Source of the DNA: Nitzschia sp. pyKryTriq1
Lineage: Eukaryota > Bacillariophyta > Bacillariophyceae > Bacillariales > Bacillariaceae
DNA length: 64,000 bases
Assembly (NCBI GenBank): GCA_956465555.1
Contig: OY101124.1
Location: 930,001-994,000 of the forward strand
Direction: 5' to 3'
Positions within the stretch are counted from its first letter, which is position 1; the number at the start of each line of letters is the position of its first letter. Positions 40,787 through 50,447 of this stretch are shown piece by piece. The notes under the pieces are model-generated. The model was not told the origin of the DNA. It saw only the letters and a program-made list of their open reading frames with translations, and ran no database searches. Position numbers and translations under genes: made by a program.

Positions 40787-41845
40787 ATGACGGCAGACAA
40801 CACAGCTCTTTTCTGGGGCTCGGCTTTCATCGGCTTTGCTCCCTTGGTTTGCTTCTTCTTCCAAATCACCTTCCCGAAATCACAGCTCCTCATTATTTTT
40901 GTGGCGGCTGCCTTCTTCTTCTTGTTGAGTTCCCTTGGCACCTCTGTGATTTGGTACATTTTGGATCCCCTTCTCGGGCTAGACAGCGCCTGGTCAGCCC
41001 TGGTACCAGGAGTCGTGGCGCAATTCATGTCAAGATGTGTTTTCGTAGCCTTGTATCACAAGGTCGAGACTGTCATTGAAGTGTCTATCGAACGCGGTGA
41101 ACAAGAAATCCAAACGAGGCGAGACGATTCTAATGCAGAGCCTGTCGATATCTCGACGGCCAAGCTCCGGCTGGAGTTGAACGATGTTGCCTCGGGTGTG
41201 GCGGCTGGCACAGGCTTTGGTGGAATGCACGCCATCCTCATGTTTGGCAGTCTCTTGGCTAGCGAGACTGCCGACTTTGGTGTCCTGTATCAACCATCGT
41301 GCCCCTATCTTCCGTCGCTGATCGTGAGTGCGATCAACTGCTTCGTGTTCTTCTTCTTGGACCTCTTTTGGATGCTCTTTACCTTTTTCGGCATGCGACG
41401 ACGTCTTATCTTTCCTCGTGGGGGAGGAACTTTGACGGACATGGGACCCAATCGTCGGCGCACATTTGGGGCGTACTATGGAAACACGAGAAGTGGAGGC
41501 AATTCAGCGCTGTTGACTGTTTTGCTTTCGCATTTTGCGGCGGCGGGCTTCACCACCTTCAATCTATTTCAATACGGCTGCGCCTTTTCCTTATCATTGG
41601 TCCCCGTCGTATTGGTAGTGGTTTCCTATCTGTATTGGAGTGGGGTATCCAAAATCTACAATCCGTTGCCTAATTCCAATGTCCGGCTCTCACTGCCGGC
41701 TTCGTTCAGCTATGGCAGCCGAGCCGAAGGAATCCTGAACGGAGATGATGACGAGGATGACGGCAATGACTATGCGGACGATGGGCATCGGGCCCGACGT
41801 GTGCCGGAGGACGATCCTGTTACGCGGGCACGACGTGAGATGTAA
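40787..41845 (+). CDS. APH1: Gamma-secretase subunit APH-1
   Basis: This 352-residue multi-pass membrane protein aligns by eye with human APH-1A from the start (MTADNTALFWGSAFIGFAPL against MTAAVFFGCAFVAFGPAF). APH-1 is the scaffold of gamma-secretase, the presenilin protease that cuts single-pass membrane proteins. The fourth membrane segment keeps the GxxxGxxxG packing motif at G137, G141 and G145. The conserved membrane His of segment 6 is present (LLSHFAAAGFTTFN, H249). The other conserved His, in segment 5 (human H171), is replaced by Asp192 in FFFLDLFWMLF. A basic loop of about 40 residues between segments 5 and 6 is longer than in animals. The C-terminal tail is acidic and Arg-rich. 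The ATG is the first in frame. Confidence 0.92.
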   Translation: MTADNTALFWGSAFIGFAPLVCFFFQITFPKSQLLIIFVAAAFFFLLSSLGTSVIWYILDPLLGLDSAWSALVPGVVAQFMSRCVFVALYHKVETVIEVSIERGEQEIQTRRDDSNAEPVDISTAKLRLELNDVASGVAAGTGFGGMHAILMFGSLLASETADFGVLYQPSCPYLPSLIVSAINCFVFFFLDLFWMLFTFFGMRRRLIFPRGGGTLTDMGPNRRRTFGAYYGNTRSGGNSALLTVLLSHFAAAGFTTFNLFQYGCAFSLSLVPVVLVVVSYLYWSGVSKIYNPLPNSNVRLSLPASFSYGSRAEGILNGDDDEDDGNDYADDGHRARRVPEDDPVTRARREM

Positions 41846-42224
41846 CCAGCGTTGTTTGTAAAGAAATCCTGTAGTTCTTTTTTATTCGTGACGTGCGTGC
41901 TGTCAATGGAAGGAGTACGAATATGATATTGTGTTGTGTTGCTTGTACAGTAGGTTGCTCTTTCAGCACGTCACTGAAGAATCAATTATCGACCCCCTTT
42001 CTATTAGAGACATGACAATTCTTTTAATAGATTGTAGCACATTCACAACAGCACACTACATTTTACATTCATTTATTTCCCCCTGGATTACTTTTACTCC
42101 GTGTGTACTACACTAAAATAAAGATACAAATAACTCCGACTCTTGTCAGCGGCGCGGCTTTCTCGTTCCGTGACGTTCAAGTTTCCCAATCGAAGTCGGT
42201 CCCCAAAGCCAGCTTGCTCCTATA
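41846..42224. other. Intergenic between convergent genes
   Basis: This 379-bp AT-rich spacer lies between the APH-1 stop codon and the LRR protein stop codon. No gene is seen. Confidence 0.4.
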
Positions 42225-44434
42225 CTAGCGACTGTTTGGGGAGCATATTGTTTTCCCATTGGTGCCTCCCACACTAGTACAACACTCGGTGCAACAAGCA
42301 CAGTCGACATTTGGCGAAGAGCCCCCACAGTCTGCCGTCAAGGTTGTTATCGAAGGAGCTAATGTTGTCGTGTCGGAACACAACACAGTGGTCAAATCTC
42401 CAGTAATATCTGTGCCATGCAATGACAAGAGAACTGTAGTCAGTAAGTAAGTAAGTCAGTCAGTCAGTCAGTCAGTCAGTCAATCAGAAAGTAGATGATG
42501 GGGCGTCAAGGCAATAATCGCGAAGAACAAATAAGAGTGAGTACATGATGAGACTTGACGAGCTTCTTGAATTCCGATATGCGTCAGGCTTACCTAGTAG
42601 ATCAAGATTTGAAATTTCCTGGGGAACAGTCCCGGTTATGCCAGTAAAGGACACATTGAAATGAACAAGAGAAGTGAACCTCGAGATGGATCCAGAAAGA
42701 TCACCAGTCACTTTTGGGTTTTCCCCAAGTCCCAGAAATTGAATAGAAGTTGGTGCTTGTTCGATGAGATTGTCCAACGTCCCCGTGAATTGATTGCCAT
42801 TCAGGTAAAGCTGTTCCAATGTTCCTGGATTGTTGGCGAATGTTGGTAGAGGACCTTGAAAGTTGTTGCCAAAGAGCCAGACTTGCTCCAACGAGGGCAG
42901 CGCATTGATTTCGGATGGAATGTCACCGGTCAGCGCGTTGTTATCAAGATACAACGTCGTGAGACCTGACAAATCACCCAAACCGGCTGGTAGACTCCCC
43001 TGAAGTTTGTTTTCGCCCAACGATATTGTTTCCAAAGTAGCCTGACCACTGAATGAAGGTATAGATCCCGTCAATTCATTGCCTCGTAGGGAAAATAGTG
43101 TGAGATTCGGAAGAGTCGTCAAACTTGATGGAATACTTCCGGTGAGGCTGTTGTCAAAGAATTGAAGAAAGGTCAGACCGGATGCTCGTCCAAGTGACGC
43201 AGGAAGCTTCCCTGAAAGGTTGCAGCCATAGAAAGAAATTCTTTCTAGTTTGGATGCGTCAGATGTGATTTCGGGGATCGTTCCTGTCAATTCAGGGTTG
43301 TTGAGCAAGAGAAGAAACTCGAGCGAAGGCAAGTTGAATAGGGATTCCGGCACCTTTCCACTCAGTTTATTCCCATCCATATCAATTTGGGATAAGGCGG
43401 ATAGATTTCCCAAATCAGGTATGGATCCAGTCAAATGATTGTAGTAAAAACCCATGACCTGCAAATTCACAAAATGGTTCATCTCGGACGGAATTGTTCC
43501 TTTCAGGTTGTTATCAACTGTAACTCACGCGTCAGAAATATGAGCATGTCCACCTTTTAAACTCAAAAATAGCAATAAACTTACCGATGAAAACACTCGT
43601 GACGGAACCCTCGCCGTTGCAAGTGACACCATCCGGCCCGCCTGAATTCCAGCTGCAGATAGTATCCCCATCCAAAAAGTTAAAGTCCTGCGACCATTCG
43701 TCACCATTGGTTGCAAAGTATAGTACTGCAGCGATATACCGTTCGATCAATTGTGAGGTAGGTGTGATCTCGGGATCCATATTTGCAGTATCCACAGATG
43801 AAATCCACTTCAACGCGTCGTATTGCGGGGTGTCTTGTCGCAACGTAAGAGGATCCGTTACTTCTTTCAGTGTCTCAATCCACAAATCAAGGCCTTCCAA
43901 CTGGCTTGGGGGGAAAGTTGGTGCTGATGTGATCGACACAGTATTGGAACTTGTCGGCGAGGGCGTAGGCATCGAAGCCTGGCCACTAGAAATACTATTC
44001 TTGCTCTTGTTGTTGTTATTCTTTTTCCGCACGGCAATTCCCGCAGCCAGCATGGTGACACCTAGAACAAAGAGGCACGCCAAAATTACCCACAGCCGTT
44101 TCTTGTTCATTGCTCCTTTACCCTGAAAACTGTCGTCATCTTCTGAACCGACAACATTACCGAGAGGAGGAGGCTCGTACGTCGCACTGAAATCATCAGC
44201 CGGAAATGCTGGAGTATCAAAACTTCTATTGCGAGTATTGACTACGGGTAGTGTGGTACTTCGAGAAGCGGCTACCGCCTCACTCATGGCATGTTCGTTG
44301 TCAATCAGTTCCCTCGGGGTCGATTCATTAACATCATACATCGAGTCCCCTTCAAAGTAAGTCACCTTGACTGGGACAGCGTCCTCATCGTAGGAATCGA
44401 CGTTTCGAAAGTTCCACCTTGGTCGTTTAAACAT
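42225..44434 (-). CDS. Membrane-anchored leucine-rich repeat protein, three exons
   Basis: Exons are 44434-43585, 43517-42594 and 42433-42225, giving 660 residues. Intron 1 (67 bp) starts GTAAGT and ends CAG; intron 2 (160 bp) starts GTAAGC and ends CAG. Both junctions are in phase and restore LRR spacing, including VDNNLKGTIPSEMNHF at the first. The N-terminus (1-113) is polar, with a single transmembrane helix at 114-135 (LWVILACLFVLGVTMLAAG). A Ser/Thr-rich stalk and a capping region with CSWNSGGPDGVTCNGEG follow. About ten plant-type LRRs (LxxLxLxxNxLxGxIPxx) come next, and the last exon closes with a Cys cluster CACCTECC. This matches the large family of diatom LRR surface proteins without a kinase domain. 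Ligand is unknown. Confidence 0.88.
42439..42486. repeat. GTAA/GTCA tetranucleotide repeat within an LRR-gene intron
   Basis: A run of (GTAA) followed by (GTCA) units lies in intron 2, directly against the 3' splice site on the minus strand. Length changes here could alter acceptor spacing. Confidence 0.85.
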
Positions 44435-45348
44435 ACTTTCCCAATTTCTTCTTCGAATGAAAGTTTCTGAGTCAAAGAAGAATCCACCCCCAGTGATGCT
44501 TTCGAAGAAGGATTTGTTGTTTTCGAGAAAGGATGGATGTGATAATGAGAGAGCGATGAAGATGGAGAGGGATGATGGTTTGTTTTTGTCGGTTCTCAAA
44601 CAGAAAGTGCGCGGTCGTACGTAGTTTGGGAGACCTCGATCTCGTGGCCAAGATTACTTAGAGGATGTCCCAATGAAAGACCAGCTTATGATAAGCCCCT
44701 TTCTGCGAAATATTTCATTACATATACATATACGAATATAGTATAAGTTGACAACGGAAATAAAATAAGCCGATGATTGGCAAAGCCGTCACATTTTTTG
44801 GGAATCAGTTAGATCATCTGCACGACACATAATGCTGTACAACAATGGCCCGATGAGAGCAACGAAGGGAATGATAAGAGTTCAGTTCAGGATGATCCTA
44901 CTAGCTGGTAGAAAGAAAATTACTGTAGGATTAGGATTAAATTTATTTTCCTGACCGTGGAACGGGCGCTGGTGAATTCATATCTAGTAGTAGCTACTCT
45001 AGGATAATTTCTTAGGCACCAAGAAATAGAAGATTGAAAATTGCGCATACATATATTCGATTGCTAAGAGCGGACATTGAGCAGCTCGTATTCCCTGAAC
45101 AAGTTGTCGAGTTTGTGCTTGGATTCTAGCAGGCAACTTCTCTGAAGAGAGGAGGATGTTGGCAACAGAAGCAGGAGTGGGAAATATTTCGTCAGCTTCG
45201 TCGCATAGATGCCAGTCAATCATAAGGTGATTGGTGTTATTCCTGAAGATACAACAGCAATCTGTATCATTTCACTAAATGTACTACTTAACTCTAGTAG
45301 AGAGCAAGACAAAGGTTGGTGTTCCACTGGCTCGTTGACATTCTTAGG
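44435..45348. other. Intergenic
   Basis: These 914 bp lie upstream of the LRR gene and downstream of LUC7. There is a short ATACATATACGAATATAG AT-rich stretch near 44718. I see no gene. Confidence 0.4.
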
Positions 45349-46851
45349 TTATCGCCTGCCCCAGCTGCCACCACCGCCACGGCTGAAACCACCTCCACCT
45401 CGTCGTCCACCACCACCACCACCACCACCTCGATCATAGCCGCCACCGCCGCCGCCACGGCCTCGATCGTATCCTCGGTCATAACCGCCACCACCTCCCC
45501 CGTTGCTGCCGCGTTCCCATCTTCCTCCTGAGTCGCGTCTTCCACCTCCTCCGGGAGGTCCGCCAGGAGGAGGAGGACCTCCCTGTCGACCTCGATCATC
45601 CGGGCCACCCCTCCAACCACCGCGATCCCCTCCACGTGACGGGGGAGGTAGATGAGGAGGAGGCCCCCCTCCTCCGACGCCTGGTGGAGGTGGTCCACGA
45701 CCAGGAGGAGGCGGCCCATACTTGCCGTATTGTTTCAAGAGTTGTGCAAACTTGTCTCGGACCAACTTCCATCCAACATACTGCTTACCCGCATAATGGG
45801 CTGCAATTCTTTCATCGGCATCACGAGCACTCATGAAATTACCCGATACGTCACAAACAGTTTTATCGGTGGTAATATCACTCTTGACATGATTCAAGTG
45901 GCGTTCTTGTGTTTCTACTGATTCTTGCAAAGGGCTGACTTGGCTGATCAAATTCGCAACAACGACGACAGCCACTTGCTTCTCCAATAGAATGGCGCCT
46001 AGTTCAAGAGCATGCTTGGATGGAGGCTTTGGTGCATCTGGAGGAGCATCATTGTCTTGCTGGCTCATTTCTTGTTCTCCCTCAGGTGCTGCTTCTTCCT
46101 TTTTCACTTCGGTTCCCTCTTCTCCAGCGGGTGTGTCCTCTTCTTTCTTTACTTTTTCATCCTCCTGACCTCCGGATGCACCCGTAGGATCTGTGACAGC
46201 ATCACCATCTTCTTCCTTTTTGACGACGGCGGCATCATTTTCCTTTTCTTTTTCTTCCGCTGCCTTTGCCAAGATCGTCTCCTCTTTTTGCTTGATAGCA
46301 GCCAAATTTTCAAGGGCCGTGGCTAATGCTTCCATTTTCTCATTCAATGTAATTTGATTCCGGCACAGTTGTTCCACTGCCACTTCATCGACATCCATCA
46401 CGTAATCATTTCCTCCTCGTTTTTGTGACTGACGTTGCAGCTCTTTATCGAGCTTTTCCACATTCCTGCGCACTGTTCGATCACAACTCGAGACTAGTTC
46501 TCCCAGTTTGTTGAAGAGCAGATGTTCGAATCCAAGTCGTTCCTGTTCGTGTTTCGGTAGATTCAAGTACTCTTGCCGGGCGGAGTCGTCAGGCTTGTAC
46601 GGGTTCGGTCCGATGTCCGATTTTGTATTCACAAAGAGTTCATAGACATCGACACCCCAGGCGCAATATAGCGGACAAATGTCTCGATCATAGCACGATT
46701 TGGAACGCTTTCCGGGGAGCAACAACATGGCGCCGTCCGAATTGGCGTCCTTGCGTTTGCGGGGCAATGCAGCTCCTTTGGGGAGGGGCGCGTTGCGCTC
46801 TCCGCCCATGAGTTGGTCCAGCAAGGCCCGGGCTTCCGCGACGGCAGTCAT
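45349..46851 (-). CDS. LUC7: LUC7-like U1 snRNP-associated splicing factor
   Basis: This 500-residue protein starts with the LUC7 hallmark EARALLDQLMG (residues 6-16). The first zinc-finger region is recognisable as ICPLYCAWGVDVYELFVNTKSDIGPNPY; family members usually have CPHDLF and a closing Cys-His, which are absent here. A coiled coil and an acidic Glu/Lys linker follow. The second finger region is VCDVSGNFMS then HYAGKQYVGWK, where the usual second Cys is Ser and the last His is Tyr. The C-terminal 120 residues are Pro/Gly-rich with RGG-type repeats instead of the RS tail of animals. LUC7 proteins stabilise U1 snRNP on 5' splice sites. It is divergent from the GSA aminotransferase gene. 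Confidence 0.85.
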   Translation of the reverse strand: MTAVAEARALLDQLMGGERNAPLPKGAALPRKRKDANSDGAMLLLPGKRSKSCYDRDICPLYCAWGVDVYELFVNTKSDIGPNPYKPDDSARQEYLNLPKHEQERLGFEHLLFNKLGELVSSCDRTVRRNVEKLDKELQRQSQKRGGNDYVMDVDEVAVEQLCRNQITLNEKMEALATALENLAAIKQKEETILAKAAEEKEKENDAAVVKKEEDGDAVTDPTGASGGQEDEKVKKEEDTPAGEEGTEVKKEEAAPEGEQEMSQQDNDAPPDAPKPPSKHALELGAILLEKQVAVVVVANLISQVSPLQESVETQERHLNHVKSDITTDKTVCDVSGNFMSARDADERIAAHYAGKQYVGWKLVRDKFAQLLKQYGKYGPPPPGRGPPPPGVGGGGPPPHLPPPSRGGDRGGWRGGPDDRGRQGGPPPPGGPPGGGGRRDSGGRWERGSNGGGGGGYDRGYDRGRGGGGGGYDRGGGGGGGGRRGGGGFSRGGGGSWGRR

Positions 46852-47513
46852 GGTGGCTCCTACTATATGCTGGAAGTCTAGCTGGATATGTAGGCTTGTC
46901 TAGCTCGAGATATGATTCAATGCAAAACAATTGACTGATCCTTCTCCTGCGTTCGACGATGAATGTCTGTTGAATGTACTGTAGGTTTCGACAACGATCA
47001 CACCATGTGTCATGTGTCATCATGGATCGTGGAGTGCCCCTTGTGCCATGGTCGCTGCAACCAATTTCTCGATCGATCTCGCTCGCGGCTCGCGGCGGGA
47101 CACGAGATCGATCCGCGGTATGCTGGGGCAACACGGATGGCCGTACGGACGGCCAAATTGTCAAAACGGAAGACGGACAGGGAAGTGAGGTTTTCTTGTT
47201 TTCTGTTTTCTTGCTTTTCTTTGTTGCGTCTTCTGATCGTGCGGGTCGATGTTGTTTCGTCAGTAAAAGGAATCAGGAACTTCAACTTGGGTTTCCACTT
47301 TTTCGCAAAAAAACTCACACGTGGAGGGAAAGGATATCCAAAATCAACGGCAACGCTGACGTTCTCGACGCGTGCACTTCAACTTGTTGCATGGTTCGCT
47401 GCCGCTCTCTCGTTGCTTGTTGCTCTTGTCAATACCAAAGAATCATTTTCCCAATACCGACGGACATCCATCCATCTTTTTCATCCACTCACTACCCAAC
47501 ACCTACGTTTACC
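46852..47513. promoter_or_regulatory. Divergent upstream region of LUC7 and GSA aminotransferase
   Basis: This region of 662 bp lies between two start codons. It is rich in TTTTCTTG/CTTGCTTTTC pyrimidine stretches near 47190-47225 and in CCATCCATC and CAACACC sequence just before the GSA start. A forward open frame here (46963-47517) seems non-coding. Confidence 0.4.
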
Positions 47514-49002
47514 ATGAAGTTTGCCACCGGAATTACCGCTTTGCTCGCCACTGGAGCTGCCGCCTTTGCTCCCAACAAGGCCTTTGCCGTTCGCTCGACC
47601 ACCTTGCAGAGCACGACCGAAACTCCCACCTACACTTTCACCAAGAGTGAGGAAATCTTCGCCGAGGCCAAGGAGGTACGACGAAACAGATATTCATCCC
47701 ACCGATCGTATTCTTCTTGCTCTGTGGGCTCATTATTCTCTATTTTTATTTATTCCTTTGTAGTTGATGCCCGGTGGTGTGTCGTCTCCTGTCCGTGCCT
47801 TCAAGTCCGTCGGTGGAAACCCCGTCGTCTTCGACCGAGTCAAGGGCGCCTATGCTTGGGATGTCGATGAGAACAAGTACATTGACTACGTCGGAACCTG
47901 GGGTCCTGCTATTTTGGGACATGCCGATGACGATGTTTTGAATGCTGTCAAGAAAACCATGGATAAGGGAACTTCCTTCGGTGCCCCCTGCCCCTTGGAA
48001 AATGAATTGGCCAAGGCCGTCATCGCCGCTGTTCCTTCCGTCGAAATGGTCCGATTCACCAACTCAGGAACTGAAGCCTGCATGGGAATGATTCGTTTGG
48101 TCCGTGCCTACACCAACCGCGAAAAGATTATCAAGTTCGAAGGATGCTACCACGGACACGCCGACTCCTTTTTGGTCCAAGCCGGATCCGGCGTGGCCAC
48201 TTTGGGTCTCCCCGACTCTCCTGGTGTCCCCGCGTCGGCCACCAAGGCAACCCTCTGCGCTGAATACAACAACTTGGAATCGGTCCAGAAAATCCTCGAC
48301 GATAACAAGGACGAGATTGCTGCCATCATCTTGGAACCCGTCGTCGGAAACTCGGGTTTCATCAAGCCCGACAAAGCGTTCTTGGAGGGTCTTCGTAAGA
48401 TGGCCACCGACAATGGCGCTTTGTTGGTCTTTGACGAAGTCATGACCGGGTTCCGTGTCGCTTACGGAGGCGCTCAAGAATACTTTGGCGTCACTCCCGA
48501 TGTCACCACCATGGGTAAGGTCATTGGAGGTGGACTTCCCGTCGGTGCCTACGGTGGCCGCAGAGACATTATGGAGATGGTCGCCCCCGCCGGACCCATG
48601 TACCAAGCGGGTACCTTGAGCGGAAACCCCCTGGCCATGACAGCGGGTATTGAAACCATGAAGAAGTTGCGCCAACCAGGCACTTACGCCGAATTGGAAC
48701 GCAAGTCCCAAAAGTTGGTCGACGGTATTTTGGCCGCCGGAAAGAAGTACGGGCATGCCATGACCGGTGGAACCGCTGGAGGTATGTTCGGCTGGTATTT
48801 CACAGAGGGACCCGTCAAGAACTTCCAAGAAGCCACCAAAGCCGATGGAGCAAAGTTCGGAAAATGGCACCGCATGATGTTGGAGCGGGGAGTCTACCTG
48901 GCCCCCTCCATGTATGAGGCTGGATTCATGTCCATGGCCCACACGGACGAGGATATTGAAAAGACTATTGCTATTGCGGATGAAGTGCTCTCGCAACTGT
49001 AA
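47514..49002 (+). CDS. GSA: Glutamate-1-semialdehyde 2,1-aminomutase, plastid precursor
   Basis: This PLP enzyme converts glutamate-1-semialdehyde to 5-aminolevulinate, the first committed precursor of chlorophyll and haem in plastids. Exons 47514-47675 and 47764-49002 flank an 88-bp intron (GTACGA to TGTAG) and give 466 residues. The N-terminus [20 protein letters not shown] is a signal peptide with a textbook AAAFAP plastid motif. The mature enzyme begins near [13 protein letters not shown] and continues [18 protein letters not shown] across the junction. Conserved motifs include [18 protein letters not shown], the PLP-site Asp in [10 protein letters not shown] and the Schiff-base Lys306 in [16 protein letters not shown]. 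Length and motifs match plant and cyanobacterial HemL. Codon use is strongly biased, as in highly expressed genes. Confidence 0.97.
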
Positions 49003-50447
49003 ATGTAAACTACAACTCCCAATCATCTTTTGACGGCCGAGCTTGCAGCCGTCGCAAAATCAAAATATCTCTGCAAAACCTTATAGATGCTTCTTTTACA
49101 CACTATCCTGATCATCCTAATTACAATGTTGCCATTGTTACGATTTTCAATTTCCTGCACACAATGTATTAGATTGGCAGATGCACGTGTCATGCGGGGG
49201 CTATTCCAATTTTTTAATATTTATTGCTGGCCCTTGTGGTATGCCACACTGCCACAGACGCAGGGCTAGGGAATAATACGTGGACAACTATTTACATGGC
49301 GACTGAAACGGGGTGTTGTTAGTTTGTAACAAAGCACGCTTTCCAGCTTACTAGTTGTCAATTTATGTTTTGGCCATTTACAAAATTCCATCTAAGTATC
49401 GAATCGATCGGGGATGCTTACATATGATACCTTCAAGGCCAAGAGAATACAGGCGATGATTTTCATTCCACCTGTAGCTTGAGTTTGATTGCTATGAGTA
49501 AAAGAATTATCGTTCGATTACTACTTTGATCAAAAGATTCCAGCTTTGCTCTCTAGCTATTGGAGAATGGGAGCAGGTCTTGGGACGAGCTACTCTGGAT
49601 GTGAATGATCAATCCCACGAATACCATTTTATTTGTTGCCACGTGGGTCTAAAAGTTGAAAGTCGTGTGTTCTTGGTGGGAACTCGTTCTGTCGGATTGA
49701 AATTTTAGCGAAATCCTCGAGCCAGAAAATGTGAGCCCTCCCGCGAGCGCGCCACCGAGCGAGCAAACGGATCTAAATATGTGGCTGGCCGGCGCTTCGA
49801 CCGTTCTGCGTTATGGGTATAAATCTCTTAAAGGCTGAATACTTTAATTGATAGTCACACTAACGCATCCTAAATATCGAATCTACAGGTTTGAAGGATT
49901 AGCGATTTTCTTTCCCAACTCACCTGTTTGGAAGATTTGCAGTGCCCAAACGCATCACTTCATCGTTGAACGGTCCATTGTTTACACCTCAACGCCGATT
50001 GTCACACAACTCAACGTCTGGTGCCGATATCCAATTCTTGCACCCTTTCTCGAAAAATTAATGTAAGACATCGTCTCGATCATTGAATATTTTTCGTTCG
50101 ATTGCAATCATCTCCTTCAGCCATCGCCTCTGTTATCACCATGGTGCCCACATGCATCGTCAAAAAGTTTCGAGTCACATCTCGGCCATCGCGGAAAAAC
50201 CTGTCACTATGGGGAAGATTAAATTCTTAATGCCGTATACTTTGTAATAAAAAGGCGGACGCGCGCGCGACTCATTTTTGTCACAGCGATACCTCGTTCA
50301 AATTCAAAATCGCGCATAGATAACCCCAAATCCGATTTTGGCTCAACGCCTTCTTGTTATCATTATTTTTGTCACAGAAACAGAGACATATTCATATTGT
50401 TGGCATTCGATCCGTTGCGTCCCACTTGACTGCACAAAATCTCGACA
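49003..50447. other. Intergenic, 1.4 kb
   Basis: No gene is supported. A GC-rich patch (CCCGCGAGCGCGCCACCGAG) lies near 49740-49759, and another (GCGGACGCGCGCGCGACTC) lies near 50256. Short frames such as 49526-49708 begin with non-ATG codons and have no recognisable product. Confidence 0.4.

Noticed and set aside
46963-47517. Forward frame of 184 codons before the GSA gene
   Set aside because: Its composition is Arg/Ser/Phe-rich without domains and it overlaps the GSA leader; the GSA start with its plastid signal is far better supported.
48064-49026. Long minus-strand frame (320 codons) across the GSA gene
   Set aside because: It is an antisense shadow caused by strong codon bias in the GSA aminotransferase exon.
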